Shown: positions 36,155 to 42,806, counted from the stretch's first letter. The stretch is DNA of 64,000 nucleotides from Rubellimicrobium arenae (GCF_017916295.1 NZ_JAFMSS010000003.1:310001-374000), one strand, 5' to 3'. Numbers and translations: made by a program. Notes: generated by a model not told the origin, from the sequence alone.

Positions 36155-36510
36155 AGCGGCTCCTCCGTTTCGATGGTCCCGCCCGAGGACACGATCATCG
36201 GTGAGTTGGCGACCGACCCGGCCGCGGGCGGCATGGCGACCTGGTTCACGTCGGCAAAGGCGCCAGGCGTCAGCGGCAGCAGTTCCAGGCGCTGGAAGTT
36301 CAGCTCGGCCAGGTCCCGCAGGCGGTCGGGCCGGTTCAGGTAGGCCCATTCGGCCGCAAGCCGATCGAGCCGGGCCTGCGTCGTCGCGATCTCGTGCCGC
36401 AGCTGGCCCACTTCCCTCAGGCTCGCCTGGGTGGCGTAGTTCTCGCGGTAGGCCCAGAAGCCCAGGCCCATGACCACCAGGGCCATGCCTGCGTAGATCA
36501 GTCCCTTCAT
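36151..36510 (-). CDS. ftsL: Cell division protein FtsL
   Basis: A 119-residue bitopic protein: an N-terminal transmembrane segment (LIYAGMALVVMGLGFWAY, residues 4-21), a leucine-zipper-like coiled coil (REVGQLRHEIATTQARLDRL) and the FtsL motif RLRDLAELNFQRLELLPLTP. It links FtsQ/FtsB-type partners to FtsWI. Identification rests on this layout and on its position between rsmH and ftsI. The ATG at 36510 has AGGGGGC upstream; the open frame extends beyond it only as an rsmH shadow. Confidence 0.92.
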   Translation of the reverse strand: MKGLIYAGMALVVMGLGFWAYRENYATQASLREVGQLRHEIATTQARLDRLAAEWAYLNRPDRLRDLAELNFQRLELLPLTPGAFADVNQVAMPPAAGSVANSPMIVSSGGTIETEEPL

Positions 36511-36523
36511 TGCCGCTGCCCCC

Positions 36524-37528
36524 TCATCGCCTCGGTCGCTTGCCGCCGGTGGTCCGGCTTGTGTCCAGGATCGGCATGCCGATCTCGTGCCCGCCGACGC
36601 GCCCCGCCGGGGCCGCGGTCCGACGCGCCACCCGCAGCCGCGCCGACCGGGCGCGAGGGTTGGCGGCCAGTTCATCCTCGTCAGGGTCGATGGCCTTGCG
36701 GGTCACCATCTCGAAGGCGGGCGCCTCGGCCTCGGCCTCCGGCGCATAGCGGCTGCCCTGCCCCATGCGTCCGGCGCGAAGCTGCAGGAAGCGCTTCACC
36801 ATCCGATCCTCGACGGAGTGGAAGCTGACAACCGCCAGAAGGCCGCCGGGCGCGAGCGCGCGCTCGGCCGCCTCCAGGCCGCGGGCCAGTTCCCCGTATT
36901 CGTCGTTCACGGCGATCCGCAGGGCCTGGAAGGTGCGCGTCGCGGGATGCTTCTCGCCGGGCTTGGGGCGCGGCAGGCAACGGGCGACGATCTCGGCCAG
37001 CGCGAGGGTCGTCTCCACGGGCCGGGCCGCCACGATGGCGCGGGCGATCCGGCGCGAGGCCCTTTCCTCGCCGTAGAGATAAAGAATGTCGGCCAGCGTG
37101 CCTTCGTCCGCGCCATTGACGATGTCCCGGGCGCTCTCGCCGCTCTGGGACATCCGCATGTCGAGGGGGGCGTCCTTCTGGAAGGAGAACCCGCGCTCGG
37201 CCGTGTCGATCTGCATGGACGAGATGCCGAGGTCGAGCACGACGCCGTCCACGCGCGCATCGCCCTCCTCGGCGGCGATGAGGTCGAGCTCCGAGAAGGT
37301 GCCCTCCCGCAGGACGATGGTTCCATGAAATCCCGGAAGCCAGTCCCGGGCCATCTCGTGCGCCAGGGGATCCCGGTCGATGCCGATGACCTTGGCGGCT
37401 CCGGCCCCGATCAGCCCGCGGGCATAGCCGCCCGCCCCGAAGGTTCCATCCACCCAGACGCCCTGCACGGGGGCGCAGGCGGCCAGGAGCGGCCGGAGCA
37501 GGACCGGGATGTGCGGCTCGGCCGACAT
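36524..37528 (-). CDS. rsmH: 16S rRNA m4C1402 methyltransferase RsmH
   Basis: A 334-residue S-adenosylmethionine-dependent enzyme (formerly MraW) that methylates N4 of C1402 in 16S rRNA. The family motifs HIPVLLRPLLAACAP, VDGTFGAGGYARGL (SAM site), VLDLGISSMQIDTAERGFSF, RTFQALRIAVNDE and VVSFHSVEDRMVKRFL are all visible. The ATG overlaps the mraZ stop (TGATG). Placement second in the cluster is nearly universal. Confidence 0.97.
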   Translation of the reverse strand: MSAEPHIPVLLRPLLAACAPVQGVWVDGTFGAGGYARGLIGAGAAKVIGIDRDPLAHEMARDWLPGFHGTIVLREGTFSELDLIAAEEGDARVDGVVLDLGISSMQIDTAERGFSFQKDAPLDMRMSQSGESARDIVNGADEGTLADILYLYGEERASRRIARAIVAARPVETTLALAEIVARCLPRPKPGEKHPATRTFQALRIAVNDEYGELARGLEAAERALAPGGLLAVVSFHSVEDRMVKRFLQLRAGRMGQGSRYAPEAEAEAPAFEMVTRKAIDPDEDELAANPRARSARLRVARRTAAPAGRVGGHEIGMPILDTSRTTGGKRPRR

Positions 37529-38040
37529 CAGGCGCTCCAGACCAGGGTCATGGGATCGAAGCCCTCGGGCTGGGCCTCCAGGAAGGCGCGCATCTCGGCC
37601 CCGACCTTCTCGTCGTAGGTGGCGGCGGCCCAGATCTCGAAATGGTCGCCCGCGCCCGAGAAGACGACCTCGCCCTCGGTCAGGCCCAGCTTCTGGCGCT
37701 GCCGGATCGGCATCACGACGCGGCCGTCCTTATCCACCTCGAGCCGCACCGACTGACCCAGGATCAACCGCTGGGACATGGTCTTGCGGAGGTTCTCCTC
37801 GGGGGTGCGGGGTTTGATGGCCATGATCCCCTGGGCGACCTCGTTGAAGGCCGCGACCGTGTAGGCCTGCAGGTGATCCTTCAGATGCTCGCCATAGAGA
37901 AGGTAGAGGGACGGGTTCAGGCCCTCGGTCCAATCGGGGTCGTTCGCCTCGAGCACGCGGCGGAAATCCGACGGGATCGACATCCGGCCCTTGCCGTCGA
38001 TCCTCTGGGGATACTCGCCTGTGAAGCTCGCCGTGATCAC
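37528..38040 (-). CDS. mraZ: Transcriptional regulator MraZ
   Basis: A 170-residue DNA-binding protein with two SpoVT/AbrB-like repeats; the paired motifs are DGKGRMSIPSDFRR and DKDGRVVMPIRQRQ. MraZ binds TGGG-like repeats upstream of its own gene and tunes the dcw cluster. The GTG at 38040 is preferred. An in-frame ATG at 38076 lies within the G-rich repeat region (38055-38085) where MraZ would bind, and the extra residues have no family match. The leader contains an UpsM-like RNA ending in a terminator 45-90 bases before this start, so expression is probably set by read-through. Confidence 0.88.
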   Translation of the reverse strand: MITASFTGEYPQRIDGKGRMSIPSDFRRVLEANDPDWTEGLNPSLYLLYGEHLKDHLQAYTVAAFNEVAQGIMAIKPRTPEENLRKTMSQRLILGQSVRLEVDKDGRVVMPIRQRQKLGLTEGEVVFSGAGDHFEIWAAATYDEKVGAEMRAFLEAQPEGFDPMTLVWSA

Positions 38041-38054
38041 GGATCCCGCTTTGT

Positions 38055-38085
38055 CCCTACCCCCGATGGTGCCCACGTGCCCGCA
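38055..38085 (-). promoter_or_regulatory. Candidate MraZ repeat box
   Basis: Read on the minus strand, this stretch has G-triplets at 8-10 base spacing (GCGGGCAC, GTGGGCAC, ATCGGGGG, TAGGG), resembling the TGGG repeats bound by MraZ elsewhere. It lies 15 bases before the mraZ start. The match is loose. Confidence 0.35.
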
Positions 38086-38128
38086 AACGAAAACGGCGGA
38101 TCAAGGGCTGCCACACCTGATCCGCCGT
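38085..38128 (-). terminator. Intrinsic terminator/attenuator before mraZ
   Basis: On the minus strand ACGGCGGATCA (38128-38118 read as its complement) pairs with TGATCCGCCGT (ending at 38093) over a 14-base loop: an 11-bp perfect stem followed by TTTCGTTT. It sits between the leader promoter and mraZ, so it can end a short RNA or attenuate the dcw operon. Confidence 0.75.
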
Positions 38129-38330
38129 GTCCGTCCCTTGCGGGAAGTCCGACTGCGCGCGCACCTGGGGGGATGCTGCTCGCTCGCGCGCCGGATTTTG
38201 TTGCCTTTGGCGTTCGCTGTCCTGCTCTCTCGATATCGGAAGCAACCGGAATGGGTTTGCCTGTATGACTGCGTCTCTTTTGGGGTTCTTTGTCGCCCCT
38301 GGTATCCCGCATCGCTTCCGACGGGTTCAG
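38086..38330 (-). ncRNA. UpsM-like RNA from the dcw leader
   Basis: About 245 bases between a heat-shock-type promoter and the terminator before mraZ, with no convincing coding frame. The layout (promoter, roughly 200-250 base leader RNA, intrinsic terminator, mraZ) is the one described for UpsM in Rhodobacter sphaeroides, an abundant RNA made by partial termination of the dcw leader. The 5' end is predicted at about 38330 from the -10 element. I call this by position and architecture; sequence homology to UpsM could not be tested. Confidence 0.65.
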
Positions 38331-38335
38331 GGATG

Positions 38336-38359
38336 CCATGGGAATTCATGGCACTCAAG
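38336..38359 (-). promoter_or_regulatory. RpoH-type promoter for the UpsM-like RNA and dcw cluster
   Basis: On the minus strand the -35 is CTTGAG (38359-38354), then 11 bases, then CCCATGG (38342-38336). This matches the heat-shock sigma pattern CTTGAA-N11-CCCAT. The same CTTG-to-CAT spacing (15 bases between) is found before the DUF1127 gene at 40054. Confidence 0.6.
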
Positions 38360-38496
38360 GGGAATGTTACCGACCGGGACCCCCTGGGCCGGAAAGCCAC
38401 AGCCCGCGGAAGATCTGCTTGTGGATAGTCCTGGGGAAAACCCTGATTTCTTCTTAAGTTCGCGTCCGGGCGCTTGAACAGGACCCGCTTGGCACG

Positions 38497-38526
38497 AAAA
38501 AAAGTAACCGGCAGAGAGTCGCCGGT
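38497..38526 (-). terminator. Intrinsic terminator downstream of mrp
   Basis: Minus strand: ACCGGC and GCCGGT pair over an 8-base loop, then TAC and seven T residues (38503-38497). It ends the mrp transcript, or a 3' RNA, before the dcw leader promoter. Confidence 0.75.
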
Positions 38527-38750
38527 AACCAGTTCTTAAGAAGAAACGGTGTTCCAAGGCTGACTGGACTGTTCCCGCGGAATTTCTGGGTGTTCCAGTC
38601 CCATCAGCTACTTAGCCGCAGAACCTCTGCCGTGAGGCGAGAACGAATCGGACGCGCGGCCCAAGGGGCCCAGGCTCATGATTCCCGCGGGGCACGGCAG
38701 CCACCCGATCCGTCAGGGCGGCTGCCTCGAGATTTCCTGGAATCCGGTCC
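38527..38750 (-). other. Structured 3' region between mrp and its terminator
   Basis: These 224 bases contain no convincing gene. They are less GC-rich than the surroundings and contain GACTGGA/TCCAGTC arms (38562-38568 and 38594-38600), a GGCAGCC/GGCTGCC stem, and one arm (38535-38546, CTTAAGAAGAAA) of a perfect 12-bp inverted repeat. Its partner TTTCTTCTTAAG is at 38447-38458, on the other side of the terminator. It may be a 3' untranslated region that yields a small RNA. Confidence 0.4.
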
Positions 38751-39839
38751 TCAGGCCATCCCGCCCGCGACGAGGCGGCGGGCGATTCCACGCCAGGCCT
38801 CGGCCATCTCTCCCTCCCCGGCGGCCACCGGCACACCCTCATCGCCCGAGATGCGGGTCTGGAGGTCGATGGGCAGGCGCCCCAAGAACGGGATGCCGTC
38901 CTTGCGCGCCTCGGCCTCCACCCCGCCATGGCCGAAGACATGGCTCTCGTGGCCGCAGTTGGGGCAGACGAAGGTGCTCATGTTCTCGATCAGGCCCAGG
39001 ATCGGGGTCTTGAGCGTGCGGAACATGTCGATGGCCTTGCGCGCGTCGATCAGCGCCACGTCCTGCGGCGTGGACACGACGATGGCCCCCGTCAGGTGCG
39101 TCCGCTGGCAGAGCGTCAACTGCACGTCGCCCGTCCCGGGTGGCAGGTCCACGATCAGCACGTCGAGCTGGCCCCAGTTCACCTGCGTGAGCAGCTGCTG
39201 AAGCGCCCCCATCAGCATCGGCCCGCGCCAGACGATGGCCTTGTCCGGATCGACCATGAGTCCAATCGACATCATGGTGACGCCATGGGCGTGCAGCGGC
39301 TCGATGGTCTTGCCGTCCGGAGAGGACGGCCGCCGGGACACGCCCATCATGCGCGGCTGCGACGGCCCGTAGATGTCGGCGTCCAGCAGGCCGACGCGCC
39401 GCCCCTCGCGGGCGAGCGCGACGGCAAGGTTGGCGCTGACGGTCGACTTGCCGACCCCGCCCTTGCCCGAGCCGACCGCCAGGATACGGTCCACGCCGCT
39501 CACGGACTGAGGACCGGCCTGCGGCGTCGGATGACGGCCGATCGTGAGCGACGGAGCCTGGGGCGGGGCCGCAGGCCGGGACGGCGCCGAGGGGCCGTGC
39601 GCAGTGACGACGATGGACACGCCGGTCACGCCCGGAATGGCGCGGACGGCCCGCTCGGCCGCGGCCCGAACGGGCTCGAGATCGCGCGCCTGCTCGACGC
39701 TCGACGCCTCGAGCACGAAGCGCACCGTTCCCTCGGCCACCGCAAGGGCCTGGACCAGGCCGCTCTGGGCCAGGTGACCACCCCCCGGCACCGCCACCCG
39801 GGCAAGCGCCGCCATCACCTCATCCTTGGTCGGGGCCAT
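38751..39839 (-). CDS. mrp: Iron-sulfur cluster carrier protein Mrp/ApbC
   Basis: A 362-residue P-loop ATPase that carries Fe-S clusters to target proteins. A DUF59/MIP18 domain fills about residues 1-85, a Pro/Ala linker follows, and the deviant Walker A GKGGVGKS is at 125-132. The cluster-binding CxxC is C292/C295 (VCPNCGHE). The start MAPTKDEVMAAL is standard. It is transcribed away from the DUF1127 gene; its transcript runs toward the dcw leader but meets a terminator at 38497-38526. Confidence 0.95.
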   Translation of the reverse strand: MAPTKDEVMAALARVAVPGGGHLAQSGLVQALAVAEGTVRFVLEASSVEQARDLEPVRAAAERAVRAIPGVTGVSIVVTAHGPSAPSRPAAPPQAPSLTIGRHPTPQAGPQSVSGVDRILAVGSGKGGVGKSTVSANLAVALAREGRRVGLLDADIYGPSQPRMMGVSRRPSSPDGKTIEPLHAHGVTMMSIGLMVDPDKAIVWRGPMLMGALQQLLTQVNWGQLDVLIVDLPPGTGDVQLTLCQRTHLTGAIVVSTPQDVALIDARKAIDMFRTLKTPILGLIENMSTFVCPNCGHESHVFGHGGVEAEARKDGIPFLGRLPIDLQTRISGDEGVPVAAGEGEMAEAWRGIARRLVAGGMA

Positions 39840-40194
39840 CTGTCATACTCCTGTCGCGCATCCACCCTATCCTGGAGCGTCGGTCTGAGGCCGGGGTCTT
39901 GACAGGTCAAGGGCTCGGGGGTTCACGATCCGCCCGACTCCTGGGCATTGCCTCCCGAATGGCGCCCAATCGGCTAGCCCTTCCCATGGGGGACCTTTGG
40001 ACCGGTTCCGGGCATGCCTCCCAACCGGGCAGAAACGCCCGAAATACGTCAGCCTTGCTTATGCAGTTGCTGCATAGCAGCATTGCGACTTTCCGACATT
40101 GTGCAGGCGCAGCAAAGGGTTATTTCTGCTCGTGACAGCGCTAACGGCGCGGATGCACGGCCCGGTGGCCTGCGGATCGACTGAAGAAAGAGAC
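39840..40194. other. Divergent regulatory region between mrp and DUF1127 gene
   Basis: This 355-base region has no gene. It holds a perfect palindrome CTTGAC-AG-GTCAAG at 39898-39911, 59 bases upstream of mrp, and an RpoH-type promoter for the DUF1127 gene at 40054-40077 overlapped by the inverted repeat TATGCA-N5-TGCATA (40060-40076). The last 150 bases are clearly less GC-rich than the genome average. Confidence 0.5.
40054..40077 (+). promoter_or_regulatory. RpoH-type promoter for the DUF1127 gene and CcsR-like RNAs
   Basis: CTTG (40054-40057), 15 bases, then CATAG (40073-40077). The spacing equals that of the promoter at 38336-38359. In R. sphaeroides the homologous DUF1127-CcsR transcript is described as dependent on RpoHI/RpoHII; the assignment here is by pattern. 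Confidence 0.5.
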
Positions 40195-40422
40195 ATGACG
40201 ATGGCCTTCGCAAACGACATCCACAACGCGGTTTCGGGCGTGACGCTGGCCCACCGGTTCGCGGGTCTGCGCGCGCAGATGGCCGATCGCGTGGCTCGGT
40301 ACCGCCTTTACCGTGAGACGCTGAACGAGCTTTCGCTCCTCAGCGACCGCGAGCTGAGCGACCTGGGCATGGGCCGCTGCGACATCCGGAACATCGCCCG
40401 GCAGGCGGCCGACCGGGCCTAA
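40195..40422 (+). CDS. DUF1127 small protein (CcaF1-like)
   Basis: A 75-residue basic protein ending in the DUF1127 (YjiS-like) motif: RYRLYRETLNELSLLSDREL then SDLGMGRCDIRNIARQAA. The start at 40195 (ATG ACG ATG) follows GAAAGAGAC. DUF1127 proteins are arginine-rich and RNA-binding in the cases studied. In R. sphaeroides the homologue CcaF1 is encoded just upstream of the CcsR RNAs and affects their maturation. Here too the gene is followed within 12 bases by hairpins with CCTCCTCCC loops, so it is probably the mRNA part of a combined coding/sRNA transcript. Confidence 0.88.
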   Translation: MTMAFANDIHNAVSGVTLAHRFAGLRAQMADRVARYRLYRETLNELSLLSDRELSDLGMGRCDIRNIARQAADRA

Positions 40423-40434
40423 GAGAATTTCGGT

Positions 40435-40544
40435 CCGACCCTTCCTCCTCTTGGGGTCGGATCACCTTCGCGGACGCGCCCCAACGCCCCGGGGCGCCCC
40501 GCGCAGGACGCGGCGGGACCCCTCCTCCTCCCTGGTCCCGCCGC
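40435..40544 (+). ncRNA. CcsR/cuckoo-type RNA, unit 1
   Basis: Hairpin 1: CCGACCC (40435-40441) with GGGTCGG (40454-40460), loop with CCTCCTC. Hairpin 2: an 11-bp perfect stem GCGGCGGGACC (40510-40520) with GGTCCCGCCGC (40534-40544), loop CCTCCTCCTCCCT. A further CGCCCC/GGGGCG stem (40477-40496) without the motif lies between them. The loops repeat the anti-Shine-Dalgarno sequence of 16S rRNA. Unit borders are inferred from the repeat pattern. Confidence 0.75.
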
Positions 40545-40552
40545 ACAGGTTA

Positions 40553-40623
40553 CGCTGGTGCCCTCTCCTCCTCCCTGGGTGCCGGTGTCTCGCGGCGGGG
40601 CCACCTCCTCCCGGCTCCGCCGC
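40553..40623 (+). ncRNA. CcsR/cuckoo-type RNA, unit 2
   Basis: Hairpin 3: CTGGTGCCC (40555-40563) with GGGTGCCGG (40577-40585), including G-U pairs, loop TCTCCTCCTCCCT. Hairpin 4: GCGGCGGGGCC (40592-40602) with GGCTCCGCCGC (40613-40623), 11 bp with one G-U, loop ACCTCCTCCC. It has the same short-stem then GCGGCG-stem layout as units 3 and 4. Confidence 0.75.
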
Positions 40624-40643
40624 ACGGGTTTGACGAGTTCGCT

Positions 40644-40715
40644 GGCGCCCTCTCCTCCTCCCTGGGCGTCTCGCGGAAACGCGGCGGGACCTTTCCTCCT
40701 CCCTGGTCCCGCCGC
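40644..40715 (+). ncRNA. CcsR/cuckoo-type RNA, unit 3
   Basis: Hairpin 5: GGCGCCC (40644-40650) with GGGCGTC (40664-40670), loop TCTCCTCCTCCCT. Hairpin 6: GCGGCGGGACC (40681-40691) with GGTCCCGCCGC (40705-40715), perfect 11 bp, loop TTTCCTCCTCCCT. The second stem is identical in sequence to that of unit 1, which indicates duplication. Confidence 0.75.
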
Positions 40716-40729
40716 AACATGATCGGAAC

Positions 40730-40810
40730 GGCTGCCCTCTCCTCCTCCCTGGGCCGCCCCTACCGAAGTGGCGGCGCCCTTTCTCCTCCCTGGGCTGCCG
40801 CCCTTTTTTT
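40730..40810 (+). ncRNA. CcsR/cuckoo-type RNA, unit 4, with terminator
   Basis: Hairpin 7: GGCTGCCC (40730-40737) with GGGCCGCC (40751-40758), one mismatch, loop TCTCCTCCTCCCT. Hairpin 8: GCGGCGCCC (40771-40779) with GGGCTGCCGC (40792-40801), one bulged base, loop TTTCTCCTCCCT, followed by the T-run. Hairpin 8 therefore serves both as anti-SD hairpin and as terminator. Confidence 0.75.
40771..40810 (+). terminator. Intrinsic terminator of the DUF1127-CcsR transcript
   Basis: A GC-rich 9-bp stem with a CTCCTCCC loop is followed by CC and seven T residues (40804-40810). Confidence 0.88.
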
Positions 40811-40930
40811 GCCCGCGCACCCGAAGTGACAGCGCTGGGGAGCCGCACCTTCCCACGGAGCGTCGCCAAGGCCCCTTCCGTTCAACGCCCCGCATCGTCA
40901 TCCTGACCGCCGCAACGACGGGACAGGTTC

Positions 40931-42085
40931 ATGCGGGCATCCCTCTTCTCAGCGGCGCTGGTGGCGGCGCTCGTCGGCTTCGGCTCGACCATCGCGCTCG
41001 TGCTCGCGGCGGCGGCGGCGGTCGGGGCGACTCCGGCGCAGACCGCCTCCTGGGTGCTGGCCATCGCCTTGGCCAAGGCCCTGGGCAGCGCGGCGCTCAG
41101 CAGCTGGGCGCGGGTTCCCATGGTGCTGGCCTGGTCGACGCCGGGCGCGGCCCTCGTGGCCGCCACCCATGGCCTGACCATGGAACAGGCTGCCGGAGCC
41201 TTTGTCCTGTCCGGCCTGATGATCGCGGCCCTGGGGCTCATCCGGCCCCTTGGCCGTCTCGTGGCCCGCATCCCGGACGCGATCGCGGCGGGCATGCTGG
41301 CCGGGGTGCTGCTCCCCTTCTGCCTGAAGCTCGCGCCCGCGGCGGCCGAGGCCCCGGCGCTCCTTGGTCCGATGATCCTGGCCTTCGCGCTGGTGCGGCT
41401 TCGGAATCCTGCGTGGGCGGTGCTGGCCGCCTTGGCCGTCGGACTGGGCCTCGCCGTCCTCACGGGGGCCGCCCATCTTCCGGGCGGCGCCTCCCTCCCG
41501 CAACTCGTCTTCGTCCGCCCCCAGTTCGATCCCGGCGTGGCGGTGGGACTGGCCCTGCCCCTCGCCCTGGTGACCATGGCCTCCCAGAACCTTCCGGGCT
41601 TTGCCACGGTGCGGGCGGCGGGCTACGAGCCGCCGGTCGGACCGGCGCTCGCCTCGACGGGGTTGCTCTCGGCCGTGGCCGGACTCTTCGGGGCGCATCC
41701 GATCAGCATGGCCGCGATCACCGCGGCGATCTGCCTGGGGGATGACGTTCATCCCGACCGAGCGCAAAGGTGGAAGGTCGGGCTCGCCTATGCGGGGATG
41801 TGGGTGGCTCTCGGCCTGGCCTCGCCCGTGGTGATCGCCGCCATCGCCGCCCTCCCGCCTTCGCTGGTGGCCGGCATCGTCGGCATCGCCCTGCTGGGCC
41901 CCCTGACCGGAGCCCTGACCGGAGCCGTGTCCCACTCGGCCACGCGGCTTCCGGCGGTCGTCACCCTGGCTGTCACCGCGTCGGGCGTGGCGGCCTTCGG
42001 GATCGGCGCGGCCTTCTGGGGGCTGGTGGCGGGCCTGGCCCTGCACGGGCTAGACCAAGCCGCTGGAAAGCTGCGTGCGGCCTGA
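40931..42085 (+). CDS. BenE/YdcO family transporter (benzoate:H+ symporter-like)
   Basis: A 384-residue integral membrane protein with about twelve hydrophobic segments. BenE-family signatures are FGSTIALVLAAAAAVGATPA, VPMVLAWSTPGAALVA, PDAIAAGMLAGVLLPFCLKL and MASQNLPGFATVRAAGY, followed by LFGAHPISMAAITAAICLG. The family takes up benzoate or related compounds with protons. No aromatic degradation genes are adjacent, so the substrate is open. It starts 120 bases after the sRNA terminator, and GGGACAGG precedes the ATG. Confidence 0.9.
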   Translation: MRASLFSAALVAALVGFGSTIALVLAAAAAVGATPAQTASWVLAIALAKALGSAALSSWARVPMVLAWSTPGAALVAATHGLTMEQAAGAFVLSGLMIAALGLIRPLGRLVARIPDAIAAGMLAGVLLPFCLKLAPAAAEAPALLGPMILAFALVRLRNPAWAVLAALAVGLGLAVLTGAAHLPGGASLPQLVFVRPQFDPGVAVGLALPLALVTMASQNLPGFATVRAAGYEPPVGPALASTGLLSAVAGLFGAHPISMAAITAAICLGDDVHPDRAQRWKVGLAYAGMWVALGLASPVVIAAIAALPPSLVAGIVGIALLGPLTGALTGAVSHSATRLPAVVTLAVTASGVAAFGIGAAFWGLVAGLALHGLDQAAGKLRAA

Positions 42086-42127
42086 ACCCGCGCCTTCCAT
42101 GTTTCCGTCCGAACAGGGACCGTCGCC

Positions 42128-42730
42128 ATGACGTCGATCGACCTCCTTCCCTCTCTCCTTGGCTTCGCCTTCGTGTCCTCGATCACCCCGGGCCCGAACA
42201 ACCTGATGCTGATGGCGTCGGGCGCGAATTTCGGCCTGCGCCGGTCGTTGCCGCACATGCTGGGCGTGGGAATCGGGTTCACGGCCATGATCGTCGCCGT
42301 GGGGCTGGGGCTGAACGGCATCTTCGAGGCCGTCCCCTGGACCCATACCGCGCTGGAGGTCTTTGCCGTCCTTTATCTCCTCTGGCTCGCCTGGAAGATC
42401 GCGACCGCGGCTCCGGTGACCCCCGATGCGCCCGAGGCCGCCCGTCCCATCACCTTCCTGCAGGCGGCCGCCTTTCAATGGGTGAACCCCAAGGCCTGGA
42501 TGATGGTGATCTCTGCGCTGACCTTCTATGCGGCGGACGAGTCGCTGGGCACGGTGCTGGTCGTGGCGGCGGTCTTCGGCGCGGTGAACCTGCCCTGCAT
42601 CTCGGTCTGGACGGTGCTGGGCCAGGAGATGCGGCGGATCCTGACCTCGCGCGCCCGGCTCAGGGCGTTCAATCTCGTCATGGCGGTGCTTCTGATCGCG
42701 ACCCTTTGGCCAATCGTCCAGGCGCTCTGA
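42128..42730 (+). CDS. LysE/RhtB family exporter
   Basis: A 200-residue membrane protein with six hydrophobic segments of the LysE translocator family, which exports amino acids and homoserine lactone-type compounds. The diagnostic N-terminus FVSSITPGPNNLMLMASGANFG and the central FLQAAAFQWVNPKAWMM are clear. It follows benE by 42 bases on the same strand, so cotranscription is likely. The actual substrate is not predictable. Confidence 0.92.
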   Translation: MTSIDLLPSLLGFAFVSSITPGPNNLMLMASGANFGLRRSLPHMLGVGIGFTAMIVAVGLGLNGIFEAVPWTHTALEVFAVLYLLWLAWKIATAAPVTPDAPEAARPITFLQAAAFQWVNPKAWMMVISALTFYAADESLGTVLVVAAVFGAVNLPCISVWTVLGQEMRRILTSRARLRAFNLVMAVLLIATLWPIVQAL

Positions 42731-42806
42731 TCCGATAAGGGCCGACGATCGGAGATCCCGCGGGGGCTCCGGCCATCAGGACGCCCGTCAGCACCCCGAC
42801 AGGGGA

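Noticed and set aside
38037..38339. A 100-codon minus-strand frame in the mraZ leader
   Set aside because: No domain, no ribosome binding site, and it runs through the terminator hairpin; the UpsM-like RNA interpretation is better.
38086..38750. RNase P RNA or signal recognition particle RNA gene beside mraZ
   Set aside because: A GGGAAGTCCG stretch at 38140 recalls RNase P RNA, but the other conserved cores (GAGGAAAGTCC and the P4 partner) are absent.
40435..40810. CRISPR array or simple microsatellite
   Set aside because: Repeat units differ in length and stem sequence, with paired changes that keep stems and a constant loop, which fits RNA hairpins and not CRISPR repeats.
40419..40901. 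A 160-codon minus-strand frame over the hairpin array
   Set aside because: It is made of repeated GRREE-type translations of the CCTCCTCCC hairpins; the perfect stems and the terminator on + explain the sequence better.
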